NCBI RefSeq assembly: GCF_040869045.1
Contig: NC_090321.1
Span: forward strand, 34,965,426-35,029,425
Reading direction: 5' to 3'
Length of the DNA: 64,000 nucleotides
Source: Eurosta solidaginis
Taxonomy: Eukaryota; Arthropoda; Insecta; Diptera; Tephritidae
The notes under the pieces are model-generated. The model saw nothing but the letters and a program-made list of their open reading frames with translations, ran no database searches and was not told the origin of the DNA. Shown here piece after piece: positions 56,661 to 64,000 of this stretch. Numbering within the stretch: the first letter of the stretch is position 1; every line of letters begins with the position of its first letter. Both the position numbers and the translations under genes were made by a program.

Positions 56661-57939
56661 CAAAGCGATTCTGGTTGCTTTGTTGTTTCCTTTCGTCCGC
56701 TGCAGATATTCCACTTCAGATTTAGAGAATTTGCACCACATCATTTCAATCACCAAATAGTTTTGGTGTAAGCGGAACCCTTCTCAATCCATTTTTAAAC
56801 TTTCCATCATATGCACACCACACGTTCGCAATATATACCAACCAAAATTTAGTCTGCTCGCTCAACATAGCCGTCAAATATATAGCATCAGGTATAACAA
56901 GAACAAAGCCGAGATGTCAACGCGTGTTCATAGCTGATTGTGTGGTAATTTTGTAATTTTCTAATTACTGTGTACAATGCTTAATTGACATTCAACAGGC
57001 GTGACGACAGCTTTCCTTTAATAGCAACCGAGTAGCAGCTGTAGCAGATGTCAGTAACGGTTGTCAAAAGTTTCAATGTCACCCAGAACTCACCGGGCTT
57101 TGTTATCGCACTTTTCTTTTGCTTCCTATCAAGCACTTCCTATCACGTCCCGCTGTTAGCTTATCCGCATGTCTAGCACGTAGTAGCAAGTGTACTGCGT
57201 ACTACCACCTGTGCGTAATTCTTAGCTATTTCCGTTATGTCAAGTAGTCTCTCGAGTCACAGCTGGGTTCTTGTGAATTACGAGTTTGCATTTCAATCAC
57301 TGCATTAACCGCTTTCGCTTCACCGACTGCCTTTCTTTGCTTCTATAAACGGAATTTTTTTTTTTTTTTGTTAATTAAAAAAACATTCTGCTTTAATGAT
57401 CATTGTGTTCGGTTACGTAATGTTCATGTTGCATGCAACAATCTTGGCTCATTTTATCCATCAGCAAAACGTAGAAATTTCGTGCGCTAATTTGATGGCA
57501 TTTGCATGCGCATTCCATTGTAGGCTTCACCTTTTCCCCGCCAGCATCTTTTGTTGCATCTCATTCCGTTCTTATTCAGGATTGTTTTAATAGCATTTAA
57601 ATGGCTTATGAGTGTACCCAGTCGTGCTCTATAGAACTCTTGGCTCAATTCAAGCTAAGTCAAATGCCCCCTGACATGCTGGCCCATATGAAAGTACGCA
57701 GTATGCAATAATTTTAGAAAATTATTCAGAATAAAAAGAACATAGAAATTTACATAATGTTAACCCCTTTTGATAGAGGTCAGTTAGAATTATTTGCTGT
57801 GAAAGCTATGAACCGTCACAACCGCTAGGCAATTGCGCAATTAAGAAAGCTGAGCTAATATTCATAGAAATTTTTCTATTTTAATTTAACTCTTCGAATT
57901 AAATTTTTTTTATTTTTATTTATTTTTATTTTTTTTTTA
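56661..57939. other. unassigned AT-rich DNA
   Basis: No gene, RNA or repeat recognised; T-runs near 57357 and 57905-57940. Confidence 0.35.
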
Positions 57940-59420
57940 TTATTACCTTTATATTAAGTCGCTTTCATGTTTGTCCCCTCATTTCCATACGAATTTTTGA
58001 CCCACGGAAAATTCTTTTTCGGTAACTTCCCGTTGAGCTAGACACTTGATATGTACTTAGAACATAGTTTAGATCTGAGAGACATTACAATGCAAGTGAA
58101 AAAAATCCGCTAGGTGGCGCACGGATCGAGATATACAGAAAATTTATTTTAAAATGGAAATTTTGCGATCGACTTTTAACTAACTTCTCGGTGATCCAGC
58201 GACTTGAAACTTAGCACATAGTTTGCGAGTCGATGGCACTAGAATTCGTGGAAAACCAAATACCGCCATGTGGCAGACGAATCGAGATAAACGTAAATCC
58301 CTGAAAAAACGCAGGGCATCTTGCAATCGATTTTTGAGTAACTTCCTGGTAAACTGGAGATATGAAGCTTGAGCAGTAAGTCAGAAGTCAGAACCCGGTG
58401 ACAATGCAATATTTTATCAAAAAAATTCCACTAGGTGACGCATGGATCGAGATATTAGGAAAATTCATTTTAATTTGGGAATTTTTCAATCCATTTTTAA
58501 TTGAGATAACTACAAATCCCTGAAAAACGAGGGGAATCTTGCGACCGATTTTTGAGTAACTTGTCGGTGAGCTAGAGACTTGAAGTTTGGGCCGTGGGTC
58601 AGAACCCGGTGACAAAGCAACATTTGATCAAAAAAATGCCGCTAGGTTGCGCATGGATCGATATCTTAGGAAAATTAATTTTAATTTGGGGATGTTTCAA
58701 CCCATTTTTAACTAACTTCCCGGTTACCTAGAGACTTGTAACTTAGCACATAGTTCGAGACCTGGTAACAATACAATTTACAGAAAACAAAATTCCGCTA
58801 GGCGGCGCACTATGTGAGATAACTACAAATCCTTGAAAAACGAGGGGAATCTTGCAATCGATTTTTGAGTAGCTTCCCAGTGAGATGGAGATATGAAATT
58901 TGAGCCGTAAGTCAGAAACGGGTGACAATGAAATATTTTATCAAAAAAATTCTGCTAGGTGGCGCATGGATCGAGATATTAGGAAAATTATTTTAATTTG
59001 GGAATATTTCAATCCATTTTAAACTAACTTCCCGGTCACCTAAAGACTTCTAACTTATCACATAGTTCGAGACCCGATGACAATACAATTTATAGAAAAC
59101 AAATTTCCGCTAGGTGGCATGCTAATTGAGATAACCACAAATCCTTGAAAAACGAGGGGAATCTTGCAATCGATTTTTGAGTAACTTCTCGGTGAGTTGG
59201 AGATATGAAACTTGAGCCGTAAGTCAGAACCCGGTGACAATGCAATATTTTATCAAAAAAATTCTGCTAGGTGGCGCATGGATCGAGATATTGAGAAAAC
59301 TAGTTTTAAATTGGAAATCTTGCAATCGATTTTTAAATAACTTCCTGGATATCTAGAGATTTGAAACCTGAAATATGGTTTAAAACTCGGTGACAGTGCA
59401 ATGTTTGATCACAAAATTTG
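57940..59420 (+). repeat. composite element, copy D3: ~155 bp satellite array
   Basis: It starts ACCTTTATATTAAGTCGC and TTTCATGTTTGTCCCCTC. Satellite cores lie near 58108, 58260, 58427, 58636, 58793, 58949, 59106 and 59263, alternating between the two variants (about 310 bp per pair). No nested insertion is visible. Confidence 0.8.
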
Positions 59421-59744
59421 AGCTACTTAACGCACAAGTCGAACTATTTAGAAGATTAAGCCATACCTTCATGGCTAGCCTCCTGAGTGTTGCAGGCGTT
59501 GTAGAATTCCACCTCGTTGAAGGGCCAACCCAATGCACGTCCTTGCACACTCTTAGGCGTACGCGACTTTCACCACGATTCTCTTGTTATGGTGCGAGGT
59601 GGAATTATGTTGTTTTCGCCAGTGTTGTCAGCGAAAATTCCACTAATTCTATTAAATCTTGCTATTTTGAACAAATAAATAAAGATAAGAATATTCACTT
59701 AGGAATTACTTAAATTACTAATCAAAGTTGCAATTGCCTTTTTG
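59421..59744. repeat. composite element D3: spacer
   Basis: Follows 23881-24291 closely, including CATGGCTAGCCTCCTGAGTG and GTAGAATTCCACCTCG, but lacks one ~60 base internal repeat around TTAGGCGTA. Confidence 0.7.
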
Positions 59745-59897
59745 TAGGCAGTATTAAAAATTTCAAATAAAAAGATGATAAAAAAATTTTAAGGACTACC
59801 TTTATATAAATGGACCAAAAAATAGAGGGTAATTTTCCTTTAATACAGACATAGTCTTGTTGAATTTTGACTAAAAAACTTTAACAATAGCTCTTGC
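59745..59897 (+). repeat. hairpin element E, copy E3 (left arm only)
   Basis: Only the left arm is present, through AAACTTTAACAATAGCTCTT. It then breaks into a pyrimidine-rich stretch. Confidence 0.75.
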
Positions 59898-60084
59898 GAA
59901 TGTGAGTAAAATCTTTCTTTTTCTATCTCCATCTCTTTATCTCCCTTTCTCTTTCACTCTCTCCCATTCTTTCGGTCCCTATCTCTCCCTCTTCATCTTT
60001 CTTCCACATTCCCATTCTCACCCAACTCATCCACTCTAATTCGAACTCCTCCCTTCGTTCTTCCCGAAGGCTTAGGAGGTATTG

Positions 60085-60260
60085 CGGATATGGGCAGCCC
60101 TTTGTTGGTTATGAATCCGTCATACCAGTACCAGTGCCTTCTGCTACAAACACGACTGCTTCTGGAAAAAATGCTTCCACCTCCAAAACTTGTTTGTAGA
60201 TTTTAGTCATCTCTTCTTACAGGGTTGCCTTGCAGCGTTAATATTCTAAGCAAAACCCAA
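60085..60260 (+). repeat. dispersed repeat M, copy 3 (diverged)
   Basis: GGTATTGCGGATATGGGCAG, TTTTAGTCATCTCTTCTTAC and AATATTCTAAGC parallel 38745-38925. Confidence 0.45.
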
Positions 60261-60377
60261 CCCTTGATTTTTTCCTTTTAAGTCTCTCCTTAGACTATTC
60301 CTCTACTTCTTAACAGGTCTTACAAAAATGTCTTGTTTTTAATAATAAGTTTTGCCCAAGTGGGGTCCCCTAAGCAA

Positions 60378-60545
60378 TGCTTTGGCAAACACTCCGAGTG
60401 TACTTCTGCCTTGAAAATTTTCTCAGCCAAAAGTCATCTACTCCCGTTCCACCATTCAGGTCAGGTACCGCCAGTTTGTAGGAGAAATTCAAAAGTGACA
60501 AATAAACTCAGCCTTAGTCTCTTCGGAGGTTCATATATCGCCCTC
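60378..60545 (-). repeat. dispersed repeat L, copy 3 (reverse)
   Basis: On the plus strand TTTGGCAAACACTCCGAGTG, TTCTGCC, TTTGTAGGAGAAATTCAAAA and CTCTTCGGAGGTT match the reverse complement of the other two copies, with part of the middle missing. Confidence 0.55.
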
Positions 60546-62136
60546 TCCATTTTTTCTTTTCCATTTCGTCTTTTTTTTCCTTTTATGTCTTCTTACATTT
60601 TTCTTTCCTTTCCTTTTTTCAAAAAATTTCGCCCTAGGAATTCGCTTCCATTTGCCCTTTTTTAAATCATCTTGGAACTCACATTTTTCTTGTTTTCGAC
60701 TTTTTCGTCTTCTTCGCTTACGTCTTCCTCTACTTCTCCTTTCCACTCCCTTTTGTTCACCTCTTTTAATCTCTTCCTCTACTCTCATTCCTATTTAATT
60801 TTCTTCTGCTCCATCTTGTTTCTTTGCCTATTTCTTTCGTATGCCCCTTTTCGCTTCTCCATTTAAAATTTTTGTAGTTTCGTTTTGGTTTACGTGCGCT
60901 ATTGAGCTTTCCACTTTCAACCTTTATCCTCGATTGAGGTTCATTCTCCAAGCTGTAATCTTCATGCGATATACGCAATCTTGGTAATTTTAGGTCATAT
61001 ACTCACTTCAAAAGCTGGATTAAGTGCAGATGTTATTAGTTAGTGCATGTACGTTTGGGTTCTGAATTGCATACGCAATTTCAATTCTATAAATCTGTAC
61101 GTAAAATATTGTACATATTCCCTTTTCCAATTTCACTCGCCTACCCGCATAAATACATACTTTGTTCTACGAAGGTTAAGTGGGATTGCCTACTTCCACA
61201 CAAGCTCATCCAAGCTTGGTTGGTTTGTGGCTTTTCAGCTTAACCTGCTGCGAGACATTTGTATGCGTGTGTGTGTCTGTGTGTTTTTATGTTAATCAAA
61301 AGGCATACCTTGAACTATAAGATAAATCATATTTTAAGGTCAATTCTATGCTAACCACTTTTTGACTTCTACTGACAGGAAAATTTTGTGAATGCATTGA
61401 TGAAGAAAAATGAACAAAAAATTTAACAAAATTACTTTTTGAGTAGCAAAAAACAAGTTCGAGATTTATTTATTTTAATTTCAATATTTACATAGCAATT
61501 TGAAGAACATTGTTTGTTTATAATTTTGCGTATTAAATTCTGCGTTTAAACTTTTTGTTATTATGTGTTTTATGTATTTGGAGTGTCTTGTTTTCGAATC
61601 GAAAATGATGTAATCCCCAATCACTATGAAGTCGTAAAATTTGAGATTGACGTGCCTTTAAAGTCCACTAAAAAATGTGCAAACATAATTTGCCTGTCAG
61701 CGATTACTTATTTTATAAAATATTGTTAACGTGTTATTCTCACAAAAAGTGCGTACAATTTCAATTTTTCATTTGCAATAATAAGGCAGCGAATTGAATA
61801 AGTGACCTACCTCTCAACTTGATTGGCATTGCTGTTTTATAACTAATCGAGTAAGCAAATGATCTATAAGCAATTGTTGGTAAAACAATATAGTCACACT
61901 CTGAGTCAATAGAAAATTTATGATCGCATTTTTTGAAAATTTTGATCAAAAAATATTTAAATATCATACCCCAAGATGATTAAAAACGTTCAAATTTAAA
62001 AGCATTTTCTATTCGAAAATTAACGTATCCTCGGGAGAAAAGTTTACCATACATGTGATTATTCTTGAACAATCATTTATGATTCCTATTTCGAAACGCT
62101 TTTTATTCATATTTGATATCATTGTAAAATTGAGCT
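60546..62136. other. unassigned DNA with a pyrimidine-rich tract
   Basis: From 60540 to 60880 the plus strand is mostly T and C, producing an Arg/Lys/Glu-rich minus-strand frame that is compositional. A GT microsatellite lies near 61265-61285. Otherwise nothing recognised. Confidence 0.4.
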
Positions 62137-62488
62137 TTAAGCGCCAAATACACGACACGAACATTTCCGCGAACATTCCCGTTATGTCATATTTCTGCGA
62201 CCTTTTCTGTCGTGTATGGTGGTGTTTGCCAGTTCGCGCAAATGTTCGCCAAAAATCAAAATATTTTAATTTTTGGCGAACATTTGCGCAAACTGTTCGT
62301 GCGTGTATGGCGAAATAGCTCATAATCGTAGTAATTTCTGAACGGAACAGACGTGCGTGGAAAAGTAAAATGGAAAATAAAAAATTTTTAAATGTTCGGC
62401 CAAAAGTTCGTATGGTGTATGGCCAAAGCTGCGAACAAGATTGCGGAATGTTCGCGGAAATGTTCGTGTCGTGTATTTGGCGCTTTAA
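62137..62488. mobile_element. MITE J with nested hairpin
   Basis: Terminal inverted repeats of about 42 bases (62138-62180 and 62445-62487) match except for one base: AAGCGCCAAATACACGACAC and ACATTTCCGCGAACATTCC. TTAA stands at both edges. Inside, 62231-62256 and 62269-62294 form a second 26-base near-perfect hairpin built from the same CGAACATTT/AAATGTTCG vocabulary. Non-coding. Confidence 0.8.
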
Positions 62489-63117
62489 TAGTTTTAGAGT
62501 AATATTTGACTGCTTTTCACGGTCATTTTCTGATCATATACGTGAATATATTTCAATCGTTTTGGTTGAGATTTTTGAATCATTTTTGAATGCCATTATA
62601 ATGCATTTATTCTTCATATCTCATTCAAAATAGGATACTACATAATAATCTTATTACATCAGGGGAAGAAAGCATGCGAAAGTGAGCTATTCGAAACACA
62701 GCTAACTCGCAAACAAACTTGACCGATATGAACCTGCGACTACAACATCCAACATTAGCATTATCGTCAATATCTTAAAATACGATACGGTACGGGATGT
62801 TGAAGGCGTATCCAGGTATGTCAAGATAGTTTCACTTACCTGGGGTTCATATAGCTTACAACCTATGTGTTGTCCAATCATTATGTATTTTTTGGGAAGC
62901 TAAAGGGGAGAAATGGTTGGGTAAATCTTCGTTCACGAGCAGCATTACATTTTTTTTTGCCTTGAAGAATATATTTTGCATAAATAATAAAATTTGTATA
63001 TATTTTTTCTTAGCTTCATGATTGAAAAAATATGTGTGAAAAAAATAATATTTTTAATGAAAATTAAAATTTCAACAAGTATAAAATTCATTATTCAGTC
63101 AACAAATATATTCATAA

Positions 63118-63870
63118 AAGATTCAGAAAGCTGAATGAAAAATGATTATAAATTTTTGATCGCCTAAAGTAAACACATTTATTTAAGAATTCATGAGCTT
63201 AACACCGGCTTATAATAATTGAATTTAAATTATTATGTTTTCTAAGAGAAACTGAAAAGAATGAAATATTTACTGGCATATTGCTATGGAACCATTTCGA
63301 AAACCGCCAACGTAATCATCATCAGGCAATTTTGTAGTGTTATCAAAGGTTTCAACGGGATTCGAACCGTGAATCACATGGTTAAAGGCTACTGCAGTTT
63401 CACCATGTGATTCACGGTTCGAATCCCGTTGAAACCTTTGATAACATTTCAAAATTGCCTGATGCTGATTACGTTGGCGGTTTTCGAAATGGTTCCATAG
63501 CAATATGCCAGTAAATGTTTCATTCATTTCAGTTTCTCTTAGAAAACATAATAATTGAAATTCAATTATTATAAGCCGGTGTTAAGCTCATGAATTCTTA
63601 AATATAAGTATAAACTGAACACACCATTAAACAAACATACGTAAACACATTTGATTCAAAGATGATTCCAAAATGTGATTGAAAAACTATATTCAGTTTT
63701 TGATCATCAAAGGTAAGCATATTTGATTATTCTTTTTGTTAGTTTTTATGAATTATTAAAATTTAGTCATTAAAGGACTTCAAAAATGATTCCAAAAAGT
63801 GATCGAAAAATGTTTTTTAGTTTTTCATCATGAAAAGTATTCATATTTTTTTATTTCTTTTGTTCAATTG
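63118..63870. repeat. degenerate ~120 bp repeats flanking hairpin I
   Basis: Units with AATGATTCCAAAA-GTGAT, GAAAAA, TTTTTGATCATCAAA and CATATTT recur near 63655 and 63777, and a partial one near 63118-63180 left of the hairpin. The hairpin therefore seems to have landed in an older repeat. Confidence 0.5.
63182..63602. repeat. near-perfect 200 bp hairpin (element I) with tRNA-like B-box motif
   Basis: Arms 63182-63381 and 63403-63602, each 200 bases, surround a 21 base loop. Only a few mismatches are seen. Near the loop each arm carries GGTTCGAATCCCG (reverse in the left arm), a good match to the RNA polymerase III B box/T-loop of tRNA genes. No A box or complete tRNA could be found. Confidence 0.85.
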
Positions 63871-64000
63871 TTTGATAACTCATTATTTAGTCAGAGAGAG
63901 TAATCAAATTGTATTGATATGTAGGGAAATTCAAAATTGAATCACCTAAATGCTGAGTGGGTAAGATTTATAAGTTTTATTATAAAAATCGCATTTAGTA

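Noticed and set aside
60531..60978. Arg/Lys/Glu-rich minus-strand frames resembling nuclear proteins
   Set aside because: They are the complement of a long pyrimidine-rich tract; composition alone explains them.
63401..63440. tRNA gene suggested by GGTTCGAATCCCG
   Set aside because: No A box, D arm or anticodon arm can be placed. The motif is mirrored in both arms of a hairpin.

Overview
This window looks like gene-poor nuclear DNA from a higher fly. The evidence is internal: AT-rich sequence with no operons or bacterial gene structure, several non-LTR retrotransposons of insect type, a Ty3/gypsy-like solo LTR, Helitron-like elements, MITEs and nested satellite-like arrays. Two dispersed repeats (near 31.2, 38.6 and 60.4 kb; near 38.8, 53.5 and 60.1 kb) are of a kind I associate with tephritid fruit flies, so Tephritidae is the best guess, not a proof. 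I found no host protein-coding gene that I can defend, and no tRNA, rRNA or CRISPR.

Layout. 0-2.8 kb: AT-rich DNA with a long near-perfect hairpin. 2.86-5.0 kb: a very short RTE insertion with target duplication and an eroded LOA-like fragment. 8-15.2 kb: a nest of tandem-repeat-bearing non-autonomous elements, into which a full-length, intact-looking RTE-clade retrotransposon (11270-14690, one 998-residue ORF) has inserted. 16.8-17.3 kb: an old LTR. 18.2-25.6 kb: a large composite repeat made of a ~155 bp satellite and a hairpin, itself invaded by a 3.3 kb element with an 18-unit internal array, a Helitron remnant and a 5'-truncated LOA-like insertion. 26.7-28.3 kb: a solo LTR whose end is caught in a 473 bp tandem duplication. 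28.3-29.7, 31.2-31.7 and 55.2-56.7 kb: more copies of the array-bearing element. 32.9-33.5 kb: a TATCG-motif cluster. 35.9-41.4 kb: two ~920 bp Helitron-like copies, one nested. 42.3-47.8 kb: a nearly complete but dead LOA-like retrotransposon with two ORFs and RNase H. 48.7-52.0 kb: satellite, hairpin and a pair of truncated RTE copies inserted at one target site. 52.9-63.9 kb: MITEs, satellite and two elaborate hairpin elements.

How the parts relate. The only product likely to be functional is the RTE endonuclease/reverse transcriptase; its ORF agrees almost perfectly with the truncated copy near 51 kb, which suggests recent activity. The most unusual pattern is a set of non-autonomous repeats that share two asymmetric termini (TTTTATAC at one end; TTACTTGTT, usually behind a short hairpin, at the other) while carrying quite different tandem arrays or long hairpins between them. 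Boundaries were read by eye and most are accurate only to a few or a few tens of bases; those with target duplications are exact.
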